The position numbers were made by a program, and so were the translations under genes. A stretch of DNA of 57,018 nucleotides from contig NZ_RWJX01000011.1 in assembly GCF_004123805.1 (NCBI RefSeq), forward strand, positions 1 to 57,018, given 5' to 3'. The notes below the pieces were generated by a model. The model did not search any database and was not told where the DNA came from. It was given only the letters and a program-made list of their open reading frames with translations. This DNA is from Cellulomonas endophytica (GTDB lineage: Bacteria > Actinomycetota > Actinomycetes > Actinomycetales > Cellulomonadaceae). Positions 17,937 through 29,383 of this stretch are shown piece by piece. Each line of letters begins with the position of its first letter. The stretch's first letter is position 1.

Positions 17937-18734
17937 ATGCGGCGTGACGTGCAGGCCCACATGACCCTCGACGTGCAGCGCGCGTCCACGCTCGTCCTGG
18001 AGGTCGCGGTCGCCGACGAGCCGGGCTGGACGCTCGAGGAGCACTGGGACGTGACCCTCGACGGCCGCCCGATCGAGCCCCGGGAGCTGCGGGTGGAGCA
18101 CGGGACCCGCTGGCACGTCCTCGACGCGGAGCCCGGCGCCCTGCGGATCGACTACCGCGCCACGGTCACGGGCCGCTCGGGGCCGGCACCCGTCGCCGAG
18201 GCCGACCTGCTGCGCTACCGCCGGCCCAGCCGCTACTCCGAGTCCGACACGCTCGGCCCGACCGCCCGCGCGCAGTTCGCGGGCCTCGTCGGCGCGGACC
18301 TGCTCGCCGCCGTGAGCTCCTGGGTGGGCACGCAGCTGTCCTACGTGCCCGGCTCGAGCGGCCCGACGGACGGGGCGGTGTCCACCCTTCTGGCCCGGCA
18401 GGGCGTGTGCCGCGACTACGCGCACCTCGTCGTGGCGCTGCTGCGCGCCCTGGACGTGCCGGCGCGGCTCGTGGCGGTGTACGCGCCCGGGCTGGACCCC
18501 ATGGACTTCCACGCGGTCGCCGAGGCGTACGTCGACGACGCGTGGCGGGTCGTGGACGCGACCACCCTCGCCCCGCGGTCGACGCTGGTGCGGATCGCCA
18601 CGGGCCGCGACGCCTCCGACACCGCCTTCCTGTCGGTGCACCACGGCGTGGCGGTGCTGGGCGAGCTGTCGGTGACGGCGGTGGCGGACGTCCTGCCCGA
18701 CGACGACGTGCGCACCCTCGTCGCCCTCGGGTGA
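17937..18734 (+). CDS. Transglutaminase-like (papain-fold) protein
   Basis: A 265-residue protein with an N-terminal beta-rich domain and a C-terminal transglutaminase core. The triad is visible: Cys158 in GVCRDYAHL, His192 in DFHAVAEA and Asp207 in RVVDATT. In bacteria such proteins are usually cytosolic cysteine proteases or amidases rather than cross-linking enzymes. CAGACT (17924-17929) lies 7 nt before ATG 17937, consistent with a leaderless transcript; an upstream in-frame GTG at 17865 would begin in non-conserved sequence. The gene precedes the glutamate-cysteine ligase-like gene on the same strand. Confidence 0.85.
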   Translation: MRRDVQAHMTLDVQRASTLVLEVAVADEPGWTLEEHWDVTLDGRPIEPRELRVEHGTRWHVLDAEPGALRIDYRATVTGRSGPAPVAEADLLRYRRPSRYSESDTLGPTARAQFAGLVGADLLAAVSSWVGTQLSYVPGSSGPTDGAVSTLLARQGVCRDYAHLVVALLRALDVPARLVAVYAPGLDPMDFHAVAEAYVDDAWRVVDATTLAPRSTLVRIATGRDASDTAFLSVHHGVAVLGELSVTAVADVLPDDDVRTLVALG

Positions 18735-18802
18735 CGCCGCCGGGGGGCGCCGACCCGCGCGCCGCGGTCGCCCGCCGCCCGGGCCCCGGTCCACACTGTG
18801 CC

Positions 18803-19915
18803 GTGCGCACCATGGGGGTCGAGGAGGAGTTCCTGCTGGTCACGCCCGGCGGCAGGCCGCGGGCGGTGGCCGGGGCGGTGCTGGCGGGCGAGCGCGCCGC
18901 GGCCGCGGCCGGCGACCCGGACGCCGCGACCGACCCCGACCGGCCCGGCGGCGACCTGGAGAAGGAGTTCACCCAGGAGCAGCTCGAGACCTCGACGCCG
19001 CCGTGCACGGAGGTGGGGGCCCTCCTCGACGCCCTGCGCACGGGCCGCGCGCACGCCGACGACGCCGCCCGCCGCGCCGGCGCCCGGGTCGTCGCGCTCG
19101 CCACCGCCCCGCAGCTCGTCCAGGCCACGGTCGTCCCCGAGCCGCGCGCCCTGCGCATCGGCGAGGTGTTCGGGCGGACGGCCGCCGACCAGCTCACCTG
19201 CGGCTGCCACGTGCACGTGGGCGTCGACGACGACGAGGAGGGCGTCCGCGTCGTCGACCACCTGCGGCGGTGGAACGCGGTGCTTCTCGCCCTGTCGACG
19301 AACAGCCCCTTCTACCAGGGCCAGGACTCGGGCTACCAGAGCTACCGCTCGCAGGTGTGGGGGCGCTGGCCCACCGCCGGCCCCACCGCGCCCTTCGGCG
19401 ACGCCGAGGGCTACCGACGCGCCACGCAGGCGTTGCTCGACTCCGGCACGATCCTCGACGCGGGGATGGTCTACTTCGACGCCCGCCTCTCGGCCCGCTA
19501 CCCCACCGTCGAGGTGCGGGTCGCCGACGTCTGCCTCGACGCGCGGGACGCCGCCCTGCTCGGGGCGCTCGTCCGGGCCCTGGCGGACACCGCGGTGACG
19601 GCGGACCCCGACCCGGACCCGCCGCGGGCCGAGCTGCTGCGGGTGGCCGGCTGGCAGGCCGCGCACGCCGGGCTGCGCGGGGACCTCGTCGACCCGCTGT
19701 CGGGCCTGCCGGCGCCGGCGGCGGACGTCGTCGGGCGGCTCCGGGAGCACGTGGCGCCCGCCCTGCGCGCCACCGGCGACCTCGCCTGGGTCGACGAGCG
19801 GCTCGCCGCGCTCCTCGCCGGGGGCACGGGCGCCGACGAGCAGCGGCGCTGGCGCGAGGAGGGGGCCGACGACGACGAGGTGGTCCGTCGCGCGCTGGGG
19901 CGCACCCGGGCCTGA
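18803..19915 (+). CDS. Carboxylate-amine ligase, YbdK/GCS2 family
   Basis: A 370-residue member of glutamate-cysteine ligase family 2. The N-terminus VRTMGVEEEFLLV is diagnostic and fixes the start at GTG 18803; ATG 18812 would remove conserved residues. Further signatures are DLEKEFTQEQLETSTPPC, CGCHVHVGVDD, LSTNSPFYQGQDSGYQSYR and PTVEVRVADVCLD. Family members have weak gamma-glutamylcysteine synthetase activity in vitro, but actinobacteria make mycothiol, so the true substrate is uncertain. A CACACT hexamer lies 5 nt before the start. A strong hairpin follows two bases after the stop. Confidence 0.87.
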   Translation: MRTMGVEEEFLLVTPGGRPRAVAGAVLAGERAAAAAGDPDAATDPDRPGGDLEKEFTQEQLETSTPPCTEVGALLDALRTGRAHADDAARRAGARVVALATAPQLVQATVVPEPRALRIGEVFGRTAADQLTCGCHVHVGVDDDEEGVRVVDHLRRWNAVLLALSTNSPFYQGQDSGYQSYRSQVWGRWPTAGPTAPFGDAEGYRRATQALLDSGTILDAGMVYFDARLSARYPTVEVRVADVCLDARDAALLGALVRALADTAVTADPDPDPPRAELLRVAGWQAAHAGLRGDLVDPLSGLPAPAADVVGRLREHVAPALRATGDLAWVDERLAALLAGGTGADEQRRWREEGADDDEVVRRALGRTRA

Positions 19916-19916
19916 C

Positions 19917-19942
19917 CCGCCGGCCCCTCCCCGGGCCGGCGG
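19917..19942 (+). terminator. Perfect 10-bp hairpin after the carboxylate-amine ligase
   Basis: CCGCCGGCCC (19917-19926) pairs perfectly with GGGCCGGCGG (19933-19942) across a 6-nt loop, one base after the TGA at 19913-19915. The remaining gap to glgX (about 200 bp) shows only the CATGGT promoter candidate at its end. Confidence 0.65.
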
Positions 19943-20144
19943 CCGCCCGGGCACGACCGGGCCCGTCCGGGCGCGACCCGAGGACGTGATGCTGCCCACG
20001 TCGGGCGTCGGCGCGTCCCGTCGGCCGACCTCCCCGGACGGCACCTGACCTGCGGCTCTCCCCCTCCGGCGCGCCCCGCCGCCGGCGTGTGGTACTCCCT
20101 CCGGCACCACCCCCGCTCCGCGCGCCGAGCGCGGCGCTCGCTGG

Positions 20145-20150
20145 CATGGT
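20145..20150 (+). promoter_or_regulatory. Candidate leaderless -10 for glgX
   Basis: CATGGT ends exactly 6 nt before the glgX ATG at 20157, with no Shine-Dalgarno sequence between. The spacing matches other starts in this window, so transcription probably begins at the start codon. Confidence 0.4.
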
Positions 20151-20156
20151 GTGCGC

Positions 20157-22393
<2,237 letters not shown>

Positions 22394-22397
<4 letters not shown>

Positions 22398-24925
22398 GCG
22401 ACGAGCGCACCGTGCCGGCGCGGCGTCTCGTCGCGCCGGGGCGGCCCGTCCCCGTCTCCACCTACCGGCTCCAGCTCGGTGCGGACCTCACGTTCGACGA
22501 CGTCGCCACCCGGGTGCCGTACCTGGCCGACCTCGGCGTGACGCACCTGTACCTGTCGCCGATCCTGCAGGCGGCCCCGGGCTCGACGCACGGCTACGAC
22601 GTCGTCGACCACGACGTGGTCTCCCCCGTCCTGGGCGGCGAGGACGGCCTGCGCCGGCTCTCCTCCGCGGCGAAGGCGGCCGGGCTGTCGATGGTCCTCG
22701 ACATCGTCCCCAACCACATGGCCGTGCCGACCCCCGCCTGGCACAACCGCCAGCTGTGGTCCGTGCTGCGGCTCGGCCCGGAGTCCCCCTTCGCGTCGTG
22801 GTTCGACGTCGACTGGTCGGCGGGCGACGGCGCGGTGCTCATGCCCGTGCTCGGCGACCGCATCGGCGCCGTGCTCGCCCGCGGCGAGCTCGAGCTGTCC
22901 ACGGAGGACGTGCCCGGCGAGGGCGAGCTGCCCGTGCTGCGCTACCACGACCACGTCTTCCCCGTCCGGGCCGGCACGGAGGCTCTCCCCCTGGCCCAGC
23001 TCGTCGAGGCGCAGCACTACCGCCTCGCGTACTGGAAGGTCGCCGACGAGGAGCTCAACTACCGGCGCTTCTTCGACGTCGGGACGCTCGTCGCGATCCG
23101 CGTGGAGGACCCCGAGGTCTTCGACGCCACCCACCGGCTCGTGCTCGACCTCATCGCGGACGGCACGATCGACGGCCTGCGCATCGACCACCCGGACGGC
23201 CTCGCCGACCCGGCGGGCTACCTGACCCGCCTGCGCGAGGCCTCGGGCGGCGCCTGGGTGTCGGTGGAGAAGATCCTCGCCGGCGACGAGGAGCTGCCCG
23301 CCGACTGGGAGACCGTCGGGACCACCGGCTACGACGCGATGTGGCGCATCCAGCAGACGTTCGTCGACCCGGGCGGCGCCGCGCCGCTGGGCTCGCTCAT
23401 GCACCGGATCACCGGGGACACCTCCGACGCGCTGCCCGTCCTCACGGAGGCGGCCAAGCGGGAGATCATCGACGGCGCCCTCTACGCCGAGGTGCACCGG
23501 CTGACGTCGCTCGCGGCGAGCATCTGCGCCGACGACCTGCGGCTGCGCGACCACACCTGGCGCGCGCTCGAGGACTGCCTCATCGAGCTGCTCGTCGCCT
23601 TCGACCGCTACCGCGCCTACGTCGTCCCGGGCGAGACCGTGCACCGCGACTCCGTCGAGGCGATGGAGGAGGCGGCCGCGATCGCCCGCCGCCGTCTCGG
23701 CCCCGACCGCGCCGAGACGATGGACGTCGTCGTCGACCTGCTGCTCGGCCGCGAGGTCGGCTCCGCGGGTCGCACCCGCGGCGCGCGGCGCGACGAGCTC
23801 ATCGTCCGGTTCCAGCAGACCTGCGGCGCCGTCACCGCCAAGGGCGTGGAGGACACGACCTTCTACCGCTGGACGCACCTCGTCGCGCTCTGCGAGGTCG
23901 GCGGCGAGCCCGAGCGCTTCGCGCTGACGCCGACGGAGCTGCTCGCGTGGGCGACGAAGGCCCAGGCGCTGCACCCCCTGGCGATGACGACGGGCTCGAC
24001 CCACGACACGAAGCGCAGCGAGGACACCCGTGCGCGCCTCGGCGTCCTGTCGGAGCTGCCGACGGAGTGGGCGTCCCTCGTCGAGGGGCTGCGCGCCGCC
24101 ACGGCGCCCTACCGGTCGGCCATCATCGACGGCCGCACGGAGTACATCGTGTGGCAGACGCTCGCCGGCACCTGGGGCCCCGAGGGTCCGATCGCGACCG
24201 ACCGGCTCACGGACTACCTCACGAAGGCGCTCCGCGAGGCCAAGAGCCGCACCACGTGGACCGCCCCCGACGAGGCCTTCGAGCGCGCCGTGCTCGAGCT
24301 CGTCACGCGCGCCGTCGCCGACGAGCGCGTCACCGAGCTGTTCGAGGCCTGGGTGCAGCGCACCGCGCCGGCCGTCCGGGCCGCCACGCTCGGCACGAAG
24401 CTCGTGCAGCTCACGCTGCCCGGCGTCGCCGACGTCTACCAGGGCACGGAGGTGACCGCCGTGTCGCTCGTCGACCCGGACAACCGCCGCCCCGTGCACG
24501 CGGGCTCGCTGGCCGCCCGGCTCGAGCGGCTCGACGAGGGCGCCGGCCCGCGGGACCTGGACGACGAGAAGCTCCTCGTCACCTCCCGCGCCCTGCGGCT
24601 GCGGCGCGACCTGCCCGAGGCCTTCGTCGGCCCGGACGCCGGCTTCGTGCCCCTGGCGCACTCCTCCGGCAACACGATGAGCTACGCGCGCACGGTCGCC
24701 GGCGAGCCCCGGGTGGCGGTCGTCGCCACGCGGCTCGCCGCGGCGGTCGACCGCCTCGGCGGCTGGGACGAGCACACCGTCGCCCTGCCCCCCGGCGCCT
24801 GGACCGACGTCCTCACCGGCCGACCGGTCGAGGGCGGGGTCGTGCCCGTCGCCCCGCTGCTCGACCGCCTGCCCGTCGCGCTCCTCGTCCGCGCGGACGG
24901 CACCACCACCCCGGAGGACCGGTAG
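22394..24925 (+). CDS. treY: Maltooligosyl trehalose synthase TreY
   Basis: An 843-residue GH13 enzyme that isomerises the reducing-end glucose of maltooligosaccharides to an alpha,alpha-1,1 trehalosyl end. Family blocks: VSTYRLQL near the N-terminus, VTHLYLSPILQAAPGSTHGY, LDIVPNHMAV, DGLRIDHPDGLADP (catalytic Asp), WVSVEKILAGDEELP (catalytic Glu), a KGVEDTTFYRW block, GSTHDTKRSEDTRARL, and LPGVADVYQGTE near the C-terminus. ATG 22394 overlaps the glgX stop. The gene ends three bases before treZ, whose ribosome site lies inside its 3' end. Position between glgX and treZ confirms the TreYZ pathway. Confidence 0.96.
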
Positions 24926-24928
24926 ACC

Positions 24929-26800
24929 ATGCGCCCCCGTGTCTGGGCCCCCGCCGCCGGGCGGGTCGACCTCGTGCAGCCCGCGTCCGGCCGGACCGAC
25001 CCGATGCAGCCCGGCGACGGCGGCTGGTGGGTCGCCGGCGAGGACCTCCCCCACGGGACGGACTACGCGTTCGCCCTCGACGGCGGGGACCCCCGGCCGG
25101 ACCCGCGCAGCGCGTGGCAGCCCGAGGGCGTGCACGGGCCGAGCCGCGTGTTCGAGCCGTCCCGCTTCGACTGGAGCGACGACGGCTGGGACGGGCTCGA
25201 CGTGCGGGGCCGCATCGTCTACGAGCTGCACGTGGGTACCTTCACGCCCGAGGGCACCTTCACCGCCGCCGCCGAGCGCCTCGACCACCTCGCCGCGCTC
25301 GGCGTGGAGGTCGTCGAGCTGATGCCCGTCGCCGCCTTCAACGGCGCCCATGGCTGGGGCTACGACGGCGTCGCGCTCTACGCCGTGCACGCGCCCTACG
25401 GCGGCCCCGCCGGGCTGCAGGCCTTCGTCGACGCGGCGCACGCCGCCAGCCTGGCGGTCTGCCTCGACGTGGTGCACAACCACCTGGGCCCGTCCGGCAA
25501 CTACCTGTCGGAGTTCGGCCCGTACTTCACGGACACGCACCAGACGCCGTGGGGCTCCGCCATCAACCTCGACGCCGAGGGCGCGCACGAGGTCCGCCGC
25601 TGGATCCTCGACAGCACGGCCCGGTGGTTCCGCGACTTCCACGTCGACGCGCTGCGCCTCGACGCGGTCCACGCGCTCGTCGACACCTCGGACCGCCACG
25701 TCCTGGCCCAGCTGTCCGACGAGACGGCGGACCTGTCCGACCGGCTCGGGCGTCCCCTGTCCCTCGTCGCCGAGGTCGACCTCAACGACCCCGTGTCCGT
25801 CACCCCGACGGACGAGGGCGGCTGGGGCATGACCGCGCAGTGGGCGGACGACGTCCACCACGCCCTGCACGCCCTGTTCACGGGCGAGCGGCACGGCTAC
25901 TACGGCGACTTCGGCGCCCCCGAGACGCTGCGCAAGGCCCTCACGAAGGTCTTCGTCCACGACGGCACCATGTCGACGTTCCGCGGCGAGGAGTGGGGCG
26001 CCCCGGTGCCGCCCGAGCTCGACGGCCACCGGTTCGTCGTCTTCGCCTCCGACCACGACCAGGTGGGCAACCGCGCCATCGGCGACCGGCCCTCCGCGCG
26101 CCTCACCGACGGCGAGCTCGCGGCCGAGGCGGCCCTGGTGCTCCTGTCCCCCTTCACGCCGATGCTCTTCCAGGGCGAGGAGTGGGGCACCCGCGGCCCG
26201 TTCCAGTTCTTCACGGACCACCACGAGCCCGAGCTCGCGGACGCCATCCGCGAGGGGCGCCGGTCCGAGTTCGGCGCGCACGGCTGGTCCGAGCTGTACG
26301 GCGGCGACGTCGAGGTGCCGGACCCGCAGGCCGCCCGGACCTTCCAGGACTCGACGCTGGTCTGGTCCGAGCTCGACGAGCCGGCGCACCGCTCCCTGCT
26401 GGCCTGGTACACGCGACTGGCGGAGCTGCGGCGCACGGCGCCGTACTTCGCCACCGGCGACCGCTCGCACACGGACCTGCGCTGGCACGAGGTGCCCCGC
26501 GAGGGCGGGGCCGCCGCGGCCACCCCGGGCGAGGCGGCGGGACCGGCCGGCGCCGGGGGCGCCACGACGGCGGCCGAGGCCATCACCGCGCTGGTGCCGC
26601 CCGCGGAGGGCTTCCACGGCTGGCTCGTGCTGCACCGGGGCCGCGGGCGCGTCGCGATCAACCTCACCACGACGGAGCAGGCGATCCCGCTCGAGCCCGG
26701 CGAGGGCCTGGACGTGCTCGCGCTCTTCAGCGGCACGACCGCCGACGTCACCGACGGCGTGCTGCGCCTGGGCGCGAAGAGCGTCGCCGTCCTGGGCTGA
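24929..26800 (+). CDS. treZ: Maltooligosyl trehalose trehalohydrolase TreZ
   Basis: A 623-residue GH13 enzyme that releases free trehalose from maltooligosyl trehalose. It has an N-terminal beta-sandwich (RPRVWAPAAGRVDLV), then the barrel with VYELHVGTFTPEGTF, LDVVHNHLGPSGNYL, DFHVDALRLDAVHALVDT (nucleophile Asp) and LSLVAEVDLNDP (acid Glu), and the family loop FASDHDQVGNRAIGDRPS. The C-terminal domain contains an Ala/Gly-rich low-complexity insert (around residues 520-545). ATG 24929 follows GGAGG at 24913-24917 inside treY. It is the last gene of the glgX-treY-treZ operon. Confidence 0.95.
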   Translation: MRPRVWAPAAGRVDLVQPASGRTDPMQPGDGGWWVAGEDLPHGTDYAFALDGGDPRPDPRSAWQPEGVHGPSRVFEPSRFDWSDDGWDGLDVRGRIVYELHVGTFTPEGTFTAAAERLDHLAALGVEVVELMPVAAFNGAHGWGYDGVALYAVHAPYGGPAGLQAFVDAAHAASLAVCLDVVHNHLGPSGNYLSEFGPYFTDTHQTPWGSAINLDAEGAHEVRRWILDSTARWFRDFHVDALRLDAVHALVDTSDRHVLAQLSDETADLSDRLGRPLSLVAEVDLNDPVSVTPTDEGGWGMTAQWADDVHHALHALFTGERHGYYGDFGAPETLRKALTKVFVHDGTMSTFRGEEWGAPVPPELDGHRFVVFASDHDQVGNRAIGDRPSARLTDGELAAEAALVLLSPFTPMLFQGEEWGTRGPFQFFTDHHEPELADAIREGRRSEFGAHGWSELYGGDVEVPDPQAARTFQDSTLVWSELDEPAHRSLLAWYTRLAELRRTAPYFATGDRSHTDLRWHEVPREGGAAAATPGEAAGPAGAGGATTAAEAITALVPPAEGFHGWLVLHRGRGRVAINLTTTEQAIPLEPGEGLDVLALFSGTTADVTDGVLRLGAKSVAVLG

Positions 26801-26822
26801 CGGGTGCGGCAGGATCGCCGTC

Positions 26823-27320
26823 GTGGCGGACCTGACCGACGAGATCGACGACCTCTACCGCAGCATCGGCGACTCCCCGGACCTGCTGGCGGCCGTGGAC
26901 CGGGTCCTTCAGGCGCACGGCGCCGGCCCGGCCCGGGCGGCGTTCGAGCGCGCCGGGGCCCGGGACTTCCTCGGGCTCGAGGGCGAGGCGATCCCGCTGT
27001 ACCGGGAGGCCCTGGACCGCGGGCTCGAGGAGCCCGAACGGCTCCAGTGCGTGGTCCAGCTGGCGTCCTCCCTGCGGAACGAGGGGGACGCCGACGAGGC
27101 CGTTGCCCTGCTGCGCCGGGCGCGCACCGGGGCCCCGGCGGAGGGCCGGGACTGGGTCGACGCCTTCCTCGCCCTGTCACTGCAGTCCGCCGGGGAGCCG
27201 GCGCAGGCCCTCGCCACCGCACTGCGCGCCCTGGCGCCGCACCTCACCCTGTACGGACGGGCCGTGCGCTCCTACGCCGACGAGCTCGACCCCCCGGCCC
27301 GTCCACCCGGCACCGTGTGA
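26823..27320 (+). CDS. Small tetratricopeptide-repeat protein
   Basis: A 165-residue helical protein resembling the TPR_5 family: repeated helix pairs including LEGEAIPLYREALDRGL, QLASSLRNEGDADEAVALL and DAFLALSLQSAGEPAQALATAL. Such proteins are cytosolic and usually mediate protein contacts; no enzymatic residues are seen. GTG 26823 lies 7 nt after CAGGAT (26810-26815), a leaderless-type arrangement. It follows treZ by 22 bp but has its own apparent promoter, so operon membership is uncertain. The stop is followed by decayed genes. Confidence 0.75.
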   Translation: MADLTDEIDDLYRSIGDSPDLLAAVDRVLQAHGAGPARAAFERAGARDFLGLEGEAIPLYREALDRGLEEPERLQCVVQLASSLRNEGDADEAVALLRRARTGAPAEGRDWVDAFLALSLQSAGEPAQALATALRALAPHLTLYGRAVRSYADELDPPARPPGTV

Positions 27321-27329
27321 CTCGGCGCG

Positions 27330-27583
27330 GGGCGCCGCGGCGCACGACGACGGACCAGACCAGCCCCGTGGCGACGTGCATCGCGGCGAGCGTCTCGGTC
27401 CCGTCCGGCTCCCCGACGGTCATGGCGCGCCGGCGAGCCGCCCGACGAGGAGGACCACCAGGTTCACGAGCAGCGCGACGCCGGCGGCCACGCCCGTCGT
27501 GCGGAGCACCCGGCCGGCGCCGACGGGCGCGGCGGGGCGGGAGCCGGCGTCTCGTCGGCGGCAGGGACGACAGGCGGGGTCAT
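27330..27583 (-). pseudogene. Decayed DUF6069-like membrane protein gene
   Basis: Read on the minus strand from ATG 27583, the start MTPPVVPAADETPAPAPPRP runs in one frame. The transmembrane part RVLRTTGVAAGVALLVNLVV continues only after a frameshift near 27515, then reaches a TGA at 27420. The natural continuation MTVGEPDGTE and the C-terminal family motif TLAAMHVATGLVWSVVVRR lie in another frame. Roughly 80 residues of middle helices are missing. The order and motifs match actinobacterial DUF6069 membrane proteins as I recall them. The gene is therefore a frameshifted, internally deleted remnant. Confidence 0.6.
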
Positions 27584-27589
27584 GGTGGA

Positions 27590-27850
27590 CCTCTCGCGCC
27601 CTCGCCGAGGTGCCGACGCCTGCGACGTCACCGGCATCGCCGACCGGCTCGCCCGCGCCGGCCTCGCGGAGCGCGTCGAGGGGCAGGACCGCAGGGTGAA
27701 GCTCCTGCGGCTGACGCCGGAGTGGACGGCCCTGCGGACCCAGGTCGCCGAGCGCGTCGCGGCCGGCGCCACGGTCATGTCGAAGCTGGACGCGGGCGAG
27801 CGCGTGCAGCTGCGCGCGCTGCTCGACAAGCTGCCGGCCCGAGCAGCGCC
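27590..27850 (+). pseudogene. N-terminally truncated MarR-family regulator remnant
   Basis: The frame encodes the second half of a MarR winged helix: DACDVTGIADRLARAGLAER (recognition helix and following), the wing VEGQDRRVKLLRLTPEW, and the dimerisation helix LDAGERVQLRALLDKLPA. The first ~60 residues, including the first dimerisation helix, are absent; upstream ALAEV is present only in a different frame. The open frame continues far past 27850 without a stop, but family similarity ends there. It is divergent from the DUF6069 remnant, so a regulator and its probable target appear to have decayed together, perhaps by one deletion spanning their shared promoter. Confidence 0.6.
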
Positions 27851-27870
27851 CGCGCGGCGGTGCCGGCTGC

Positions 27871-27876
27871 CAGGAT
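27871..27876 (+). promoter_or_regulatory. Candidate leaderless -10 for the MDMPI-family gene
   Basis: CAGGAT ends 6 nt before GTG 27883, with CGGCGC between. The same CGGCGC-GTG junction occurs at 36694, 43694 and 44534. Confidence 0.4.
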
Positions 27877-27882
27877 CGGCGC

Positions 27883-28512
27883 GTGGACGTCTTCGAGGAG
27901 ATCGCCGACGAGCGACGGGCGCTGGCGCTGCAGCTCGCCGACCTGACCCCGCAGCAGCAGGCGAGCCCGAGCCTGTGCCGCCCGTGGACGGTCCACGACG
28001 TCGCCGCGCACCTGGTCATGCCCCTCGAGGTGAGCACCGCGCGGCTCGTGCTGGCGGTGCTCCGGGAGCGCGGGAGGTTCGACCGGGCCAACGTGCGCGT
28101 GACCGCCCGGCTCGCACGCCGGCCCTTCACCGAGATCGTCGACGTGCTGCACCGTCGCGCGCACGTCCGCTTCACCCCGCCCGGCGGGGGTCCGGAGGCC
28201 CCCCTCCTGGACGTCCTGGTGCACGGATCGGACATCCGCTGGCCGCTGGGGCTGCACCGCGAGGTCCCGGAGCCGCGGCTGGTCACGGCCCTGCGCTTCG
28301 TCGGGACGGCGCCCGCGGGGCTCGTGCCCCGGGGGGCGCTCGCCGGCCTGCGTCTGGAGGCCGAGGACGTGGGCTTCGCGCAGGGCCGGGGTCCGGTGGT
28401 GCGCGGCCCGGCGCAGGCCCTCCTGCTCGCCGCCACCGGACGGGCGGTGGCGCTGGAGGTCCTGCACGGCCCCGGGGTCGGCACCCTGCGCGCGCGGCTC
28501 GCCGCCGCCTGA
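27883..28512 (+). CDS. Mycothiol-dependent maleylpyruvate isomerase-like protein (DinB/MDMPI fold)
   Basis: A 209-residue protein of the actinobacterial maleylpyruvate isomerase family: an N-terminal DinB-like four-helix bundle beginning DVFEEIADERRALALQLADL with the WTVHDVAAHLV motif. That His, plus later polar residues in LLDVLVHGSDIRWPLGL (the HGxD motif), are metal-ligand positions in the family. Members use mycothiol or act as small-molecule isomerases/transferases in the cytosol. The C-terminus resembles a sterol-carrier-like MDMPI_C domain. GTG 27883 is supported by the promoter spacing. No operon partner is evident. Confidence 0.8.
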   Translation: MDVFEEIADERRALALQLADLTPQQQASPSLCRPWTVHDVAAHLVMPLEVSTARLVLAVLRERGRFDRANVRVTARLARRPFTEIVDVLHRRAHVRFTPPGGGPEAPLLDVLVHGSDIRWPLGLHREVPEPRLVTALRFVGTAPAGLVPRGALAGLRLEAEDVGFAQGRGPVVRGPAQALLLAATGRAVALEVLHGPGVGTLRARLAAA

Positions 28513-28552
28513 CGGGACCGCGACGAGCGCGCCGTGCGGGGGGACGCCGGTG

Positions 28553-28591
28553 GCCGACCGCGTCAGCCGACCGCGTCAGCCGACCGCGTCA
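28553..28591. repeat. Tandem 13-bp repeat, three copies
   Basis: GCCGACCGCGTCA is repeated exactly three times (28553, 28566, 28579). The last copy contains the stop codon of the SRPBCC gene (TCA read as TGA on the minus strand), so each copy supplies a potential stop in that frame. It lies between two convergent genes. Confidence 0.85.
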
Positions 28592-29383
28592 GCCGACCGG
28601 GACCGAGAGGTTCTGCAGCCACTGCCGCCAGGCGGGCTCCTCGCGCCGCACGTGGTCGGCCGCGTCGGGCGAGAACAGGTACGCCCGCACGCCCACCAGG
28701 GCACGGTCCTCGGCCTCGCCGAAGGTGAAGGCGGTGAGCATGCCGGGCACGGGCCCCGTCAGACGCACGAGCGCCCGCCGCTCACCGACGCGCTCCACGG
28801 TCCCGCTCGTGCCGAGGGCCTCGAAGGCCTCCCCCTCGTCGCCGAGCGGCAGCGCGCCGCGCAGCGCCGACCAGACCGCGTCGGCACCGCCGGGGTGGGA
28901 CGCGGTGACCTCGAGGGGGGTGGCCTCCTGACCCGCGAAGTGCGCGAGGTAGAGGCGCAGGTTGTCGAAGAACGGCATCCAGTTCGGCGCCATGTCGTCC
29001 CAGAACTCCGGCTCCCAGTCGGCGCCGGTGCCGAAGCCGCTGCTGGTCACCCGCACGACGCAGGTGCCGCCCGAGCGCGCCTCGACGACGAACTCCGAGG
29101 TCAGCGGGCTCACCGCGTCGGGGTCCTTGCCCATGAGGGCGGCCCAGTCCTCCTCGTAGACGAGGCGGCGGGGCGGGTCCCAGGCGGTGACCCGGCCGTC
29201 CGAGCCCATCTCGGGGCCCATGCTGAAGTGCAGGAGGCCGCCCTGGCGCTCCTCGATCCGCGTCGGCAGGAACCACGCGCTCATGCCCTGCGCGGTGGCG
29301 ATCGCCTGCCAGACCTGTTCGGGGGTGCCCGGGACCTCGACCTCGAACTCCAGGCGGTACGGGACGTCGGGTGCGGTGCTCAT
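28589..29383 (-). CDS. SRPBCC/AHSA1-family protein
   Basis: A 264-residue START-like protein. The N-terminal ~145 residues show the AHSA1 pattern: VEVPGTPEQVWQAIATAQGM, GGLLHFSMGPEMGSDG, VTAWDPPRRLVYEEDW and FFDNLRLYLAHFAG. A second, shorter half follows from about residue 150. Such proteins bind hydrophobic ligands or act in stress responses. ATG 29383 overlaps the stop of the upstream ArsR-type regulator (ATGA), the classic ArsR-SRPBCC operon in actinobacteria. It ends in the 13-bp repeat array. Confidence 0.85.
   Translation of the reverse strand: MSTAPDVPYRLEFEVEVPGTPEQVWQAIATAQGMSAWFLPTRIEERQGGLLHFSMGPEMGSDGRVTAWDPPRRLVYEEDWAALMGKDPDAVSPLTSEFVVEARSGGTCVVRVTSSGFGTGADWEPEFWDDMAPNWMPFFDNLRLYLAHFAGQEATPLEVTASHPGGADAVWSALRGALPLGDEGEAFEALGTSGTVERVGERRALVRLTGPVPGMLTAFTFGEAEDRALVGVRAYLFSPDAADHVRREEPAWRQWLQNLSVPVG

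Noticed and set aside
27582..28931. One 449-residue protein beginning with MarR sequence.
   Set aside because: Only the first ~90 residues resemble MarR; the rest overlaps the well-supported 27883-28512 gene in another frame.
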